Below are positions 1 to 7,298 of a stretch of 18,780 nt of DNA, in pieces. Below the pieces are notes generated by a model. It had not been told where the DNA came from. It saw only the letters and a list, made by a program, of their open reading frames with translations, and did no database searches. The DNA comes from Lachnospiraceae bacterium (GTDB lineage Bacteria; Bacillota; Clostridia; Lachnospirales; Lachnospiraceae), in the NCBI GenBank assembly GCA_900755865.1, contig CAAEHZ010000224.1, forward strand, positions 1 to 18,780, written 5' to 3'. Position numbers and translations under genes: made by a program. Each line of letters opens with the position of its first letter. Position 1 is the stretch's first letter.

Positions 1-1
1 G

Positions 2-121
2 ACCGGTACCACAATCGCACCGAAGCCGGAGGATGTGGAAGGTTTTGACCGGTTCGTGGAAAGGGACCGAAATACGCTTCCCGCAGAGAAAGCGGCAGCG
101 CAGTTTTTTGTTTCAGAATAA
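2..121 (+). CDS. 3' end of an upstream gene, possibly an FGGY-family sugar kinase (partial)
   Basis: An open frame enters from the window edge and encodes 39 residues ending in TAA at 119-121, 38 bp before araD. The visible tail begins TGTTIAPKPEDVEGFDRFVE and ends in AAAQFFVSE. A GTxIxPxP stretch followed by an acidic and aromatic helix resembles the last helix of some FGGY carbohydrate kinases. A pentulose kinase would fit directly upstream of araD, because it would make L-ribulose-5-phosphate, the AraD substrate. The fragment is too short to assign with confidence; the identity is an inference from context plus a weak resemblance. Same strand and close spacing suggest one operon with araD. 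Confidence 0.4.
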   Translation, partial: TGTTIAPKPEDVEGFDRFVERDRNTLPAEKAAAQFFVSE

Positions 122-159
122 GTATGGGCGTTTAAAGGGCGCAGAAATGGAGAGAAAAC

Positions 160-855
160 ATGCTGGAAGAATTAAAACAACTGGTGTATGAAGCGAATAT
201 GGACTTACCCCGTTACGGGCTTGTAACCTTTACCTGGGGAAATGTCAGTGCGATTGACAGGGAGAGCGGACTGTTTGTGATTAAACCGAGCGGGGTGGCT
301 TATGACAGACTGAAGCCGGAGGACATGGTTGTCATGAATCTGAAGGGAGAGAAGGTAGAGGGGCGTTATAATCCTTCCTCCGATACGGCAACCCATCTGG
401 AGCTGTATAAAGCCTTCCCGGAAATCGGCGGAATCGTACATACCCATTCCTCCTATGCTACAAGCTGGGCGCAGGCGGGAAGAAGTATTCCCTGTTACGG
501 AACAACTCATGCGGATTATATTTACGGGGAGGTGCCCTGTGTCAGATGCCTGAATAAAGAGGAAATCGAGGAGGCATATGAGGAAAACACAGGACATCTG
601 ATTGTAAACGAGTTTAAGCGGATGAAAAAGGATCCTGTGGCCGTGCCCGCAGTTTTATGTAAGAACCATGGCCCCTTTACCTGGGGAAAGGATGCAAAGG
701 AAGCAGTACATAATGCGGTAGTGCTGGAGGAGGTTGCCAAGATGGCATACCGGACAGAGAGCATCAACCCGCAGGTACAGCCTGCACCCCAGGAATTGCA
801 GGATAAGCATTATTTCAGAAAGCACGGAGCAAACGCTTATTACGGACAGAAGTAA
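160..855 (+). CDS. araD: L-ribulose-5-phosphate 4-epimerase
   Basis: A class II aldolase/adducin-fold enzyme of 231 residues, the same length as E. coli AraD. It interconverts L-ribulose-5-phosphate and D-xylulose-5-phosphate in the cytoplasm using a divalent metal. Visible family motifs are TWGNVSAID (25-33), KPSGVAYD (42-49) and [11 protein letters not shown] (73-83). The expected metal ligands are His94 and His96 in the HTH motif and His170 in NHGPFTWG. Catalytic Asp119 (HADY) and the C-terminal Tyr228 are also present, all shifted by one from E. coli numbering. The start follows GGAGAG at 149-154. Paralogous substrates (UlaF and SgbE type) use the same reaction, so the physiological sugar, arabinose or another pentose, is not fixed by sequence. 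It lies upstream of a split transketolase that would consume its product. Confidence 0.93.
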   Translation: MLEELKQLVYEANMDLPRYGLVTFTWGNVSAIDRESGLFVIKPSGVAYDRLKPEDMVVMNLKGEKVEGRYNPSSDTATHLELYKAFPEIGGIVHTHSSYATSWAQAGRSIPCYGTTHADYIYGEVPCVRCLNKEEIEEAYEENTGHLIVNEFKRMKKDPVAVPAVLCKNHGPFTWGKDAKEAVHNAVVLEEVAKMAYRTESINPQVQPAPQELQDKHYFRKHGANAYYGQK

Positions 856-875
856 AGCCTGTTGGACAGATGGCC

Positions 876-891
876 GTGTGCACGGGCACAA
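876..891. repeat. Short inverted repeat related to the leader repeats at 6318 and 8570
   Basis: TGTGC at 877-881 pairs with GCACA at 886-890 around a 4-base loop, 21 bp after the araD stop. Read on the minus strand, 876-891 is TTGTGCCCGTGCACAC. This closely resembles parts of the hairpins in front of the two minus-strand genes (TTGTGCCCGGGCGCAC and TTGTGTCATGCGCAC). It lacks an immediate U-run and so is not a convincing terminator. It could be an operator or a copy of a small intergenic repeat. Confidence 0.45.
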
Positions 892-915
892 TAAAGGATT
901 TTTGCGACAAAACAC

Positions 916-944
916 TAGACGCGGAAGCGAAACTGTGTTAGTAT
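916..944 (+). promoter_or_regulatory. Candidate sigma-A promoter for the transketolase pair
   Basis: A -35-like TAGACG (916-921, four of six matches to TTGACA) is followed by a 17-bp spacer and TAGTAT (939-944). The -10 is preceded by TGT, giving an extended -10 element. It lies about 50 bp before the transketolase start, in the araD-tkt gap, so the transketolase subunits may be expressed independently of araD. No test of activity is possible here. Confidence 0.5.
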
Positions 945-996
945 AGGGACGAAAACTAGGTGCCATTGGATGAGGATGGCAGAATGGAGGAGAAGC

Positions 997-1839
997 ATGA
1001 ACAATTTAGAACTGCAGAAGCGTGCAAACGAAGTGCGCAAGGGCATTGTAACAGCAGTTCACAGTGCAAAGGCAGGACACCCGGGCGGTTCTTTATCCGC
1101 AGCAGATGTATTTACGTTCCTGTATTTTGAGGAGATGAATATTGACCCCAAAAACCCGCATATGGAGAACAGGGACCGTTTTGTATTGTCCAAGGGTCAT
1201 ACGGCACCCGGACTTTATGCTGCACTGGCAAACAGAGGATATTTTCCGGTAGAGGATTTGAAAACTCTGCGGCATCTTGGCTCCTATCTGCAGGGACATC
1301 CCTGTATTCATATTCCCGGCGTGGATATGTCCTCCGGTTCTCTGGGACAGGGAATTTCCGCGGCAGCAGGCATGGCACTTGGCGCAAAGATGAACCAGAA
1401 GGATTTCAGAGTATACACCCTGTTGGGTGACGGAGAACTGGAAGAGGGACAGGTATGGGAGGCAGCTATGTTCGCAGGCTTCCGCAAGCTGGACAATCTT
1501 TGTGTTATGGTAGATAACAACAACCTGCAGATTGACGGACCGATTGATCAGGTCTGCTCGCCTTATCCGATTGATAAGAAATTTGAAGCCTTTAATTTCC
1601 ATGTAATCAACGTGGATGCCCATGATTTTGATGCACTGCGTGCAGCTTTTAAGGAAGCCCGTGAAACAAAGGGAATGCCTACCTGTATCGTACTGCACAG
1701 CTTAAAGGGCAAGGGTGTGTCCTTTATGGAAAACAGCGTTGACTGGCACGGCAAGGCACCCAATGATGAGGAATATGCAATAGCAATGGCTGATTTGGCA
1801 AAGATTGACGCCGAGTTGGAGAAAGCAGGTGAAGCATAA
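997..1839 (+). CDS. Transketolase, N-terminal (thiamine diphosphate-binding) subunit
   Basis: A 280-residue subunit of a split transketolase, which transfers two-carbon ketol units between pentose, tetrose and hexose phosphates in the cytoplasm. It carries the pyrophosphate-binding half: GHPGGSL (27-33), LSKGHTAPGLY (64-74), GSLGQGIS (114-121) and the TPP motif beginning GDGELEEG (144-151) and closing at NNN (174-176). HGKAPN (251-256) lies near the end. The start chosen is the ATG at 997, with GGAGG at 986-990 six bases upstream; an in-frame ATG at 970 has no such site. Its stop overlaps the ATG of the next subunit in TAATG, implying translational coupling. Some split transketolases act on other substrates, for example apulose-4-phosphate; sequence reading cannot exclude this. 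Confidence 0.93.
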   Translation: MNNLELQKRANEVRKGIVTAVHSAKAGHPGGSLSAADVFTFLYFEEMNIDPKNPHMENRDRFVLSKGHTAPGLYAALANRGYFPVEDLKTLRHLGSYLQGHPCIHIPGVDMSSGSLGQGISAAAGMALGAKMNQKDFRVYTLLGDGELEEGQVWEAAMFAGFRKLDNLCVMVDNNNLQIDGPIDQVCSPYPIDKKFEAFNFHVINVDAHDFDALRAAFKEARETKGMPTCIVLHSLKGKGVSFMENSVDWHGKAPNDEEYAIAMADLAKIDAELEKAGEA

Positions 1840-2783
1840 TGGCAGACAATACAGTGAAAAAAATTGCAACCCGTGAAAGCTACGGAAATGCGCTGAAGGA
1901 TTTGGCAGAGGAATTTCCGAATCTGGTTGTGCTGGATGCGGATTTGGCAGCAGCAACCAAGACCGGTATTTTCAGAAAGGCGTACCCGGAACGCCATATT
2001 GACTGTGGTATCGCAGAGGCAAATATGATGGGTGTGGCAGCAGGTCTTTCCCTGACCGGCAAGATTCCCTTTGTCAGCTCTTTCGCCATGTTTGCAGCAG
2101 GCCGTGCCTTTGAGCAGGTGCGTAACTCCATCGGTTATCCCCACCTGAACGTAAAAATCGGCGCAACCCATGCGGGAATTACCGTAGGAGAGGACGGCGC
2201 AACCCATCAGTGTAATGAGGATATCGCTCTGATGCGTACTATTCCCGGCATGGTAGTTATGTGCCCGGCGGATGATGTGGAAGCCCGTGCGGCAGTTCGC
2301 GCAGCATTGGAATATGAAGGCCCTGTATATATCCGTTTCGGACGTGCAGCAGTGCCGGTAATCAATGACAGACCGGATTATAAGTTTGAAATTGGAAAGG
2401 GAACCGTAGTCCGGGAAGGCAGGGACGTTACGATTGTAGCAACCGGTATCTGTGTGGATTCCGCTCTGGGAGCTGCCGAGAAGCTTGCGGTAGATGGCAT
2501 CGAGGCAGAGGTTATCAGTATCTGCACCATTAAGCCTCTGGACGAGGACATTATTATCAACAGCGCAAAGAAAACCGGAAAGGTTGTAACCGTAGAGGAA
2601 CATTCTGTAATCGGAGGTCTTGGAAGCGCGGTTTGTGATGCGTTATGTGCAAAGCTTCCTACTCCTGTAAAGAAAATCGGCATGCAGGATGTATTCGGAG
2701 AATCCGGCTCCGCGGCAGCACTGGTAAAGAAATATGGACTGGATGCAGACGGCGTATATGCGTCTGTAAAAGAGTTTGTATAG
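1839..2783 (+). CDS. Transketolase, C-terminal (pyrimidine-binding) subunit
   Basis: A 314-residue partner of the preceding subunit. It contains the pyrimidine-binding domain with the activating glutamate Glu60 in GIAEANM (57-63) and the HAGITVGEDGATHQ segment (111-124) typical of transketolase. PVYIRFGR (162-169) and a C-terminal transketolase domain from about residue 190 follow (VTIVATG, then EVISICTIKPLDE). The ATG shares its first base with the preceding TAA, so the subunits are made in equal amounts. The active enzyme should be a heterotetramer, with the cofactor bound between the two polypeptides. A related DXPS-type enzyme is less likely because the protein is split and pairs with a transketolase-like N-terminal half. 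A strong terminator follows about 70 bp after the stop. Confidence 0.93.
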   Translation: MADNTVKKIATRESYGNALKDLAEEFPNLVVLDADLAAATKTGIFRKAYPERHIDCGIAEANMMGVAAGLSLTGKIPFVSSFAMFAAGRAFEQVRNSIGYPHLNVKIGATHAGITVGEDGATHQCNEDIALMRTIPGMVVMCPADDVEARAAVRAALEYEGPVYIRFGRAAVPVINDRPDYKFEIGKGTVVREGRDVTIVATGICVDSALGAAEKLAVDGIEAEVISICTIKPLDEDIIINSAKKTGKVVTVEEHSVIGGLGSAVCDALCAKLPTPVKKIGMQDVFGESGSAAALVKKYGLDADGVYASVKEFV

Positions 2784-2855
2784 AAAAATGTAAAAGACAG
2801 AAGAAAGATAGTCGGAAGGATTTGAAAAAAAGATTTATAGAGGATGGATGGTATG

Positions 2856-2891
2856 CCCGTGATACGGATAACTGTATCACGGGTATTTTTT
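2856..2891 (+). terminator. Rho-independent terminator of the pentose-phosphate operon
   Basis: A perfect 10-bp stem, CCCGTGATAC (2856-2865) and GTATCACGGG (2874-2883), with an 8-base loop is followed by TATTTTTT. It ends the araD-transketolase transcription unit. Confidence 0.9.
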
Positions 2892-2901
2892 GTGCAAAGA
2901 A

Positions 2902-3039
2902 AACTATTCAGTCCCCATTCGCAAAATCGCCTTTACAAGGCTTTCCTTTTGCTCATGTGGTTACTTCGCCATATAAATTTGACATTCTGTATCCATGCAA
3001 GCATGAACAGATGTCAAATTTGCATGGCTCTGAATAGTT
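2902..3039. repeat. 138-bp MITE-like element with nested inverted repeats
   Basis: The ends are perfect 10-bp inverted repeats, AACTATTCAG (2902-2911) and CTGAATAGTT (3030-3039), with imperfect similarity continuing inwards. Inside are two more hairpins: GCCTT/AAGGC (2929-2941), and AAATTTGACAT (2975-2985) with ATGTCAAATTT (3011-3021). The latter encloses ATGC-AA-GCAT (2995-3004). No convincing gene, ribosome site or start lies within it. The compact, end-to-end foldable architecture fits a non-autonomous miniature inverted-repeat element or a structured RNA. It sits between a terminator and the next promoter, and copy number elsewhere in the genome would decide. Confidence 0.55.
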
Positions 3040-3050
3040 GCAAAATTTTA

Positions 3051-3079
3051 TTTACAGATGTAATATTTTCTTATATAAT
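3051..3079 (+). promoter_or_regulatory. Sigma-A promoter of the first M29 aminopeptidase
   Basis: TTTACA (3051-3056), a 17-bp spacer and a perfect TATAAT (3074-3079) predict transcription start near 3086, giving a leader of about 45 bases. It begins 12 bp after the MITE-like element. Confidence 0.75.
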
Positions 3080-3081
3080 AA

Positions 3082-3097
3082 ATTATACGTGTATAAT
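3082..3097. promoter_or_regulatory. Operator-like palindrome at the aminopeptidase transcription start
   Basis: ATTATAC-GT-GTATAAT is a perfect 7+7 inverted repeat covering the predicted transcription start of the upstream promoter. This placement is typical of a repressor operator. The right arm also contains a second TATAAT, so an alternative -10 is possible, though no good -35 sits 17 bp upstream of it. A related, less symmetrical sequence occurs just after the opp transcription start (8752-8767, 12 of 16 matches). Confidence 0.5.
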
Positions 3098-3130
3098 ATT
3101 TGAAAAGGCGTAGAAAGGGAGGACTGGAAA

Positions 3131-4378
3131 ATGGATAAATCAGTTTATTTTCAGAAGTATGCAGAGGCAGTTGTAAAGGTTGGGGTAAATCTTCAGCCGG
3201 GACAGATTCTGGTCGCATCTATTCCGACAGAATACAGGGAGTTGGCAGTGGAAATCACAAAGGTTGCCTTTTCACTGGGGGCGAAGGATGTGGTAATTAA
3301 CTGGATGGACCCGGTAGTAGAGCATTATCGGATGCTGGGAGCCAGTGAGGAAGTCCTCAGAGAGGTTCATGCTTATGAGGAAGCAAGAGTGAAATATTAT
3401 ATAGAGCAGGAAGCCTGTTCTCTTGCCTGCTGTATTTTTTATCCGGATTTGGATTTAGATGTGCCGGATGCAAAATTGAAGGCGGCAGGGGAGCACCAGA
3501 GATTTTTAAGAAAGCTGGAAAGAGATGGGCGGGATAAGACAGGTGTGCAGTGGGCAGCCTTTGTCGTTGGAAATCCGGACTGGGCGGCAAAAATATATCC
3601 GGAGCTGCCGGAAGAGGAAAGAAATGAGCTTTTCTTTAAGCAGGTTGCCGGAATTGTAAGAATCGATGAGGCGTCTGACCCGGTGGAAAACTGGAAAAAA
3701 CATTGTGCGGATTTAAGCAGATATTCCAGATGGCTTAATGAACAGAATTTTGACAGAATGAGGATTCGGACGGGACTGGGGACGAAGCTGGAAATAGGGC
3801 TGGTAAAGAATAATATCTGGTGTTCTGCAGCGGAGATGGGGGACAATCAGAAGGTAGCCTTTTGTGCCAATATGCCCACGGAGGAAATTTTCACAGACCC
3901 GGATAAACGCAGGGTAGACGGGATTGTATATGCTTCCAGACCACTGTATGTATCAGGAAGAATGGTGGAAAATTTCTGGATTCAGTTTGAGAAGGGGAGA
4001 GCGGTGGAGTGCCATGCGGAAAAGGAACAGAAGGCACTGGAGGAGCTTCTGGCGATTGACGAGAGCTGCCGCTATCTGGGAGAACTTGCACTGGTTCCTG
4101 CCAGCAGTCCTATTTCCAGAACAGGGCAGTGCTATCATTTTGTACCATTGGATGAAAATGCAGCAGGGCATATTGCACTGGGCACAAGCTTCCCCAGTTG
4201 TGTCCGGGGCGGCATGAACATGACGAAGGAGGAGCTGGACGCGATTGGTGTTAATAATGCTCCGATTCACTGTGATTTTATGTATGGCACAGCAGATATG
4301 GAAGTGGATGGTGTAAAGGAGGACGGAACTGTTATTCCGGTTATGCGGGCAGGCGAATTTGTGGAAAATTGCTCTTGA
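3131..4378 (+). CDS. M29-family metallo-aminopeptidase (stand-alone copy)
   Basis: This 415-residue protein resembles aminopeptidase T/S of peptidase family M29, cytoplasmic dimetal enzymes that remove N-terminal residues from peptides. Expected metal ligands are visible: Glu252 in NMPTEEIF, Glu318 in YLGELALV, His347 in AGHIALG, and His380 and Asp382 in IHCDFMYG. The spacings match those I recall for S. aureus AmpS (253, 319, 348, 381, 383). At the position of the family tyrosine seven residues after the third ligand this protein has Phe354. The start follows GGGAGG at 3117-3122 by 8 bases. There is no signal peptide. It has its own promoter, an operator-like palindrome and a terminator, so it is a single-gene unit. 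A diverged paralogue lies at 7299-8528 on the other strand. The exact peptide preference is unknown. Confidence 0.9.
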   Translation: MDKSVYFQKYAEAVVKVGVNLQPGQILVASIPTEYRELAVEITKVAFSLGAKDVVINWMDPVVEHYRMLGASEEVLREVHAYEEARVKYYIEQEACSLACCIFYPDLDLDVPDAKLKAAGEHQRFLRKLERDGRDKTGVQWAAFVVGNPDWAAKIYPELPEEERNELFFKQVAGIVRIDEASDPVENWKKHCADLSRYSRWLNEQNFDRMRIRTGLGTKLEIGLVKNNIWCSAAEMGDNQKVAFCANMPTEEIFTDPDKRRVDGIVYASRPLYVSGRMVENFWIQFEKGRAVECHAEKEQKALEELLAIDESCRYLGELALVPASSPISRTGQCYHFVPLDENAAGHIALGTSFPSCVRGGMNMTKEELDAIGVNNAPIHCDFMYGTADMEVDGVKEDGTVIPVMRAGEFVENCS

Positions 4379-4429
4379 TTTTCTACAGATAAAATGATAT
4401 TATACTTTCAAAGCATAGAAGTTTCTTTT

Positions 4430-4464
4430 TAAGATAGAATCTGCTAATTCCAGATTCTATCTTA
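4430..4464 (+). terminator. Hairpin terminator after the first aminopeptidase
   Basis: TAAGATAGAATCTG (4430-4443) and CAGATTCTATCTTA (4451-4464) form a perfect 14-bp stem with a 7-base loop. The following sequence is only moderately U-rich (TTCAAACATCTTT), so termination may be partial. A role as an mRNA 3' end is the simplest reading. Confidence 0.65.
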
Positions 4465-4531
4465 TTCAAACATCTTTAATATCTATGATTCAGAAAATCC
4501 ATGCTTTTAATCCAATTATTTTACGAAAAAG

Positions 4532-4560
4532 CAGGAGATTTTCACCCCGGATTTCTCCTG
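4532..4560 (+). other. Hairpin just upstream of the Rpn relic ribosome site
   Basis: CAGGAGA (4532-4538) pairs with TCTCCTG (4554-4560), eight bases before AGGAGG (4568-4573). TCTCCT could alternatively pair with the ribosome site, so this may once have controlled translation of the nuclease. This is inference only; the gene downstream is broken. Confidence 0.3.
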
Positions 4561-4580
4561 TACCACAAGGAGGAATGAAT

Positions 4581-5286
4581 ATGGGGAAAGTAGGAATACG
4601 ATGCTCTGGAATACGGAAAACAGCTAAAAGAGCAGAAACGTAAAAATAAGGAAAAATACAGGCTTTTAACCATTGCTGAAAAATTATGCGGTTTTTGCAA
4701 AAAGGACAGGCTGGTTCCTGTGTATACCATCTGCCTGTACCATGGGGAGGAAAAGTGGGACGGTCCCTTAAATCTAAAAGATATGATGGATTTTGGAGCG
4801 GATAAGGAACTGTGCCGGTTCTTTGCAGACTATCCCCTGCGGTTGTTCTGTGTGAATGAACAGGATGACTTTGGGATGTTCCATACGGAACTGCGGGAGC
4901 TGTTTGAACTGCTAAGCTGCAGGAAAGATAGGAAAAAGCTACGGCAAAGGGTAAGTGAACGGGAAGATTACCGGCATCTTTCCCCGGAAACGGCAGAAGC
5001 CCTGTCTGTTTTACTGAATATGCCGCAGTTATGGGAGGAAAGAAATCAATATATGAAGGAAACAGAGGAAAAGGAGGAATATGATATGTGTCAGGCTTTG
5101 AGGGAATGGTCGGAGGAAGAAAGGGCAATTGGACGACAGGAAGGCATCAGTCAGGGAAATGAAAGAAAAACAAATCAGGTAATCCGCAACATGCTGGCAA
5201 GAGGCTACTCTGATGAGGATATCTGCGTTATTGCAGAATGTACGGTGGGGAAAATAGAGGAAGTACGTCAGAGCGGCATACAGTAA
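4581..5286 (+). pseudogene. Rpn/YhgA-type PD-(D/E)XK nuclease (putative transposase) relic, internally deleted and frameshifted
   Basis: A good ribosome site (AGGAGG, 4568-4573) precedes ATG GGG AAA at 4581, matching the MGK start common in clostridial Rpn-like proteins. That frame stops after a short nonsense stretch. In another frame, right after an in-frame TAG (4591-4593), the sequence becomes recognisable as the middle of the family: EYDALEYGKQLKEQ, then KKDRLVPVYTICLYHGEEKW and DGPLNLKDMMDFG. It stays open to 5286 through the helical C-terminus (GRQEGISQGNERKT). The simplest history is one deletion fusing codon 3 or so to the mid-region out of frame, removing the N-terminal catalytic core. 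The first ATG in the open part, 4720, lies inside a core strand and has no ribosome site, so a functional product is unlikely. The Rpn family promotes RecA-independent recombination in E. coli. Confidence 0.82.
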
Positions 5287-5317
5287 TTCTGCATCCGAAA
5301 ACGGTATATGGAGAAGC

Positions 5318-5355
5318 GAAAAAGAAAGCAGTACAGGGATAACGTCTGTACTGCT
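5318..5355 (-). terminator. Terminator of the M29-DUF4438 operon, possibly bidirectional
   Basis: AGCAGTACAG (5327-5336) and CTGTACTGCT (5346-5355) form a perfect 10-bp stem with a 9-base loop. Read on the minus strand the stem is followed by TTTCTTTTTC (from 5326 downwards), a good U-run for the minus operon. On the plus strand the tail CTCTTCTC is weaker. Confidence 0.85.
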
Positions 5356-5376
5356 CTCTTCTCAAAATGGAAAATG

Positions 5377-6255
5377 TCAGGATAAATCCTTTACGCCAAG
5401 CCAGTGGGCAATATTGGCCCTTTTATCTATTTTTCCTTCTATTAAGGGCTTGTGGGAGGTAAGCAGGATAGTGACGCCGGGACCGTGACCGGGTCGGTAG
5501 GTATCGCCGTGAATGATGACGCCGATGGAAACGGCACCCCCGCAATGCGCCCGGCCATAGGTATTATCCTGATTTTCCAGAAGAACGATATCCCCGTAGC
5601 GGAGGGTATCCAGCCCTACTTTTTTTACAAGCTCTTTATCGGAGGTCATAATATCGTAATCTCCCCGGACGGTGGGGGTGTAGCCCTTGCCGGAGCCCAT
5701 CATGCAGGAAGGAATTTTGTGGGTAACAGGTACAATCAGCTTTCCGTCTTTTTCTTCAATTCCCATTTTATTTAACAGTTCCGGATCCAGATTCCGGGCA
5801 AGAATATCAGGATAATCGGTCAGAGTCAGACCAAAGCCCCAGGTTTTTACAAGGAATTTATCGTCACAGGTGAGCTGTTCTCTTGTTTCCGGGTCAAAAT
5901 AGAGCATCAGATGCTCCGGGCCACCGTGCTTTCCGGTAACGAAGCCGGTTTTTCCCTTGGCATCACCGGAAACAACCTTTACTGTGTTGCCGATACAGGA
6001 ATAGGTGTTGTAAGCTCCGTTGGCGGCAGGATTGGAATGGTTGCGGCTGGTAACACCGGGCTCGAGGTGTTCCCCGCGGAGTCCCATGCAGGGGTCGCCG
6101 ATATTGAAATTATATGTAATGCCGCCCATGGTGACAGTATCCTGACCAATACGGAAATTGTCGGCATTAAATTCACCGCCGTCCGGTGTCATACAGGGGT
6201 CTACCTCACCCTGGACACCAATCATGGGAAGAAGGTCAATATTTGTTCTTATCAT
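5377..6255 (-). CDS. DUF4438 domain protein, distal copy
   Basis: A 292-residue cytoplasmic protein with no signal peptide or membrane segment, assigned to the uncharacterised DUF4438 family (the Thermotoga TM1086 type) from its overall pattern. Landmarks shared with the neighbouring copy are GGITYN (44-49), GDPCM (53-57, Cys56), GEHLEPG (61-67), YSCIGN (85-90, Cys87), GKTGFVTGK (101-109), YGDI (220-223), GAVSIG (240-245) and GPGV (258-261). The start is the ATG at 6255, because GAGGA lies six bases upstream; an upstream in-frame ATG at 6279 has no site. The gene is last in a three-gene operon behind an M29 aminopeptidase and the other DUF4438 copy. Its own leader contains hairpins. The biochemical function is unknown. 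Context suggests peptide or amino-acid derivative metabolism, an inference only. Confidence 0.82.
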   Translation of the reverse strand: MIRTNIDLLPMIGVQGEVDPCMTPDGGEFNADNFRIGQDTVTMGGITYNFNIGDPCMGLRGEHLEPGVTSRNHSNPAANGAYNTYSCIGNTVKVVSGDAKGKTGFVTGKHGGPEHLMLYFDPETREQLTCDDKFLVKTWGFGLTLTDYPDILARNLDPELLNKMGIEEKDGKLIVPVTHKIPSCMMGSGKGYTPTVRGDYDIMTSDKELVKKVGLDTLRYGDIVLLENQDNTYGRAHCGGAVSIGVIIHGDTYRPGHGPGVTILLTSHKPLIEGKIDKRANIAHWLGVKDLS

Positions 6256-6287
6256 AGGAATCCTCATTTCTGCGCACATGTTTTTCG

Positions 6288-6372
6288 GGAGCAGCTTTTA
6301 TTGCTGCTTACAAATCCGTTTGTGCAGGTGCGCCCGGGCACAAACAGGTACATGGAGAAGGTTCTCCGCATA
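6288..6372 (-). promoter_or_regulatory. Leader with three hairpins before the distal DUF4438 gene
   Basis: The 127-bp gap between the two DUF4438 genes holds three inverted repeats. They are AGCAGC/GCTGCT (6291-6309), GTTTGTGC (6318-6325) with GCACAAAC (6338-6345), and GGAGAA/TTCTCC (6354-6367). The middle one shares its arms and the loop word AGGTGCGC with the hairpin in the leader of the operon's first gene. None is followed by a minus-strand U-run, so they look regulatory or stabilising rather than terminating. No clear internal promoter was seen. Confidence 0.5.
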
Positions 6373-6382
6373 GGTAACGCTT

Positions 6383-7276
6383 CTATAACTGAATGGGAAG
6401 ATAATTTTTTAAATTGGCAGTTTCGGAGAGGACGGGTACAATCCAGTCGGACTTGGAAGCCAGCAGGGTCATAACTCCGGGGCCTGCGCCGAGGGAAACA
6501 CTGTCACCGCTGACTACCATGCCGATAGAAACGGCACCCTCCAGAAAGGTTCTGCCGCTGGTGGTGTCCAAATCTGTGATGGCAATGATATCTCCGTAGC
6601 AGAGATCCGATAAGCCGTATGCTGCATCCCCTTCTCCGTGGTCTGTCATGATTTCACAGCAGCTTGCCAGTACATTTCCGCCGATTCCGGGACCGATGAG
6701 GAAACCGGGAATGATTTTCTTTACGGGAACATGAATTTTTCCGTCTGTCAGTGTATATCCCATTTTTTCAAAGAGAAGGGGAGAAGTGTTATGAACGGCT
6801 ACTGTTTCCTCAAAGTCTTCTATCTGCATCCCGACACCCTGAGCCTTGATATAAAAGTGTTCGTCACCGTGCATTTGCTGTACAGTATCGGAATTAAAAT
6901 CAACAGTGACGCCGAAGCCGGATATTTTTCCGGTGACGAAGCCCTTTTTTCCGGCAAGGGGGCCGCCTGCAATGGTGACTTCGTTGCCGACACAGGCATA
7001 AATATTATAAGCCATCATGGAGGGAGAACCGAAAGGCCCGGCTGCCGGGTCAGGTGCGCCGGAATATCTGGTGCTGATACCGGGCTGCAGCTTTTCTCCG
7101 ATAACATCCATGCAGGAATCTCCCAGGCGTACATTGTAAGAGATTCCGCCGGTGCCTGCCCGGTACTGCCCCTGTCCTTCGCTGTCCATTGCCATAAAGC
7201 CGAAGGACTGTGTTTCCATGGGTTTTACTTCACCAATCAGTGATTTTATCGGTAATCTGTCTTGATTTGTTTTCAT
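6383..7276 (-). CDS. DUF4438 domain protein, proximal copy
   Basis: A 297-residue paralogue of the downstream gene; both are clearly homologous but diverged along their whole length. Matching landmarks are GGISYN (43-48), GDSCM (52-56, Cys55), GEKLQPG (60-66), YACVGN (93-98, Cys95), GKKGFVTGK (109-117), DGKIHVPV (178-185), YGDI (227-230), GAVSIG (247-252) and GPGV (265-268). The start is the ATG at 7276, preceded by GGAGG; the longer in-frame option (7342) would run into the upstream aminopeptidase gene. Only 22 bp separate it from that gene's stop, so they are cotranscribed. No secretion signal is seen. Function is unknown; two copies side by side could form a hetero-oligomer or act on related substrates. 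Confidence 0.82.
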   Translation of the reverse strand: MKTNQDRLPIKSLIGEVKPMETQSFGFMAMDSEGQGQYRAGTGGISYNVRLGDSCMDVIGEKLQPGISTRYSGAPDPAAGPFGSPSMMAYNIYACVGNEVTIAGGPLAGKKGFVTGKISGFGVTVDFNSDTVQQMHGDEHFYIKAQGVGMQIEDFEETVAVHNTSPLLFEKMGYTLTDGKIHVPVKKIIPGFLIGPGIGGNVLASCCEIMTDHGEGDAAYGLSDLCYGDIIAITDLDTTSGRTFLEGAVSIGMVVSGDSVSLGAGPGVMTLLASKSDWIVPVLSETANLKNYLPIQL

Positions 7277-7298
7277 AGAAATCCTCCATTCTGTTCTG

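Noticed and set aside
970..996. Longer transketolase N-terminus starting at 970
   Set aside because: No ribosome site before 970, whereas GGAGG precedes 997 and the family starts near there.
2844..3113. 89-residue plus-strand open frame across the terminator and the inverted-repeat element
   Set aside because: It runs through a terminator and a palindromic element, has no convincing ribosome site, and overlaps the promoter.
2892..3130. Riboswitch upstream of the first aminopeptidase
   Set aside because: The structured part lies upstream of the predicted transcription start, so it would not be in the leader; no known riboswitch core was recognised.
4375..4404. Promoter TTGATT-18-TATTAT after the first aminopeptidase
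   Set aside because: It overlaps the stop codon and is followed directly by a strong hairpin, with no intact gene downstream; likely chance in an AT-rich stretch.
4490..5128. 212-residue minus-strand open frame opposite the Rpn relic
   Set aside because: Composition is that of an antisense shadow (Pro/Phe/Ser rich) and the plus strand has clear family similarity.
4720..5286. Intact 188-residue gene starting at 4720
   Set aside because: No ribosome site there, and the family similarity continues upstream in the same frame to 4594, so the ATG is internal to a broken gene.
6256..6279. Start at 6279 for the distal DUF4438 gene
   Set aside because: GAGGA is placed for the ATG at 6255, matching the arrangement at the other two genes of the operon.
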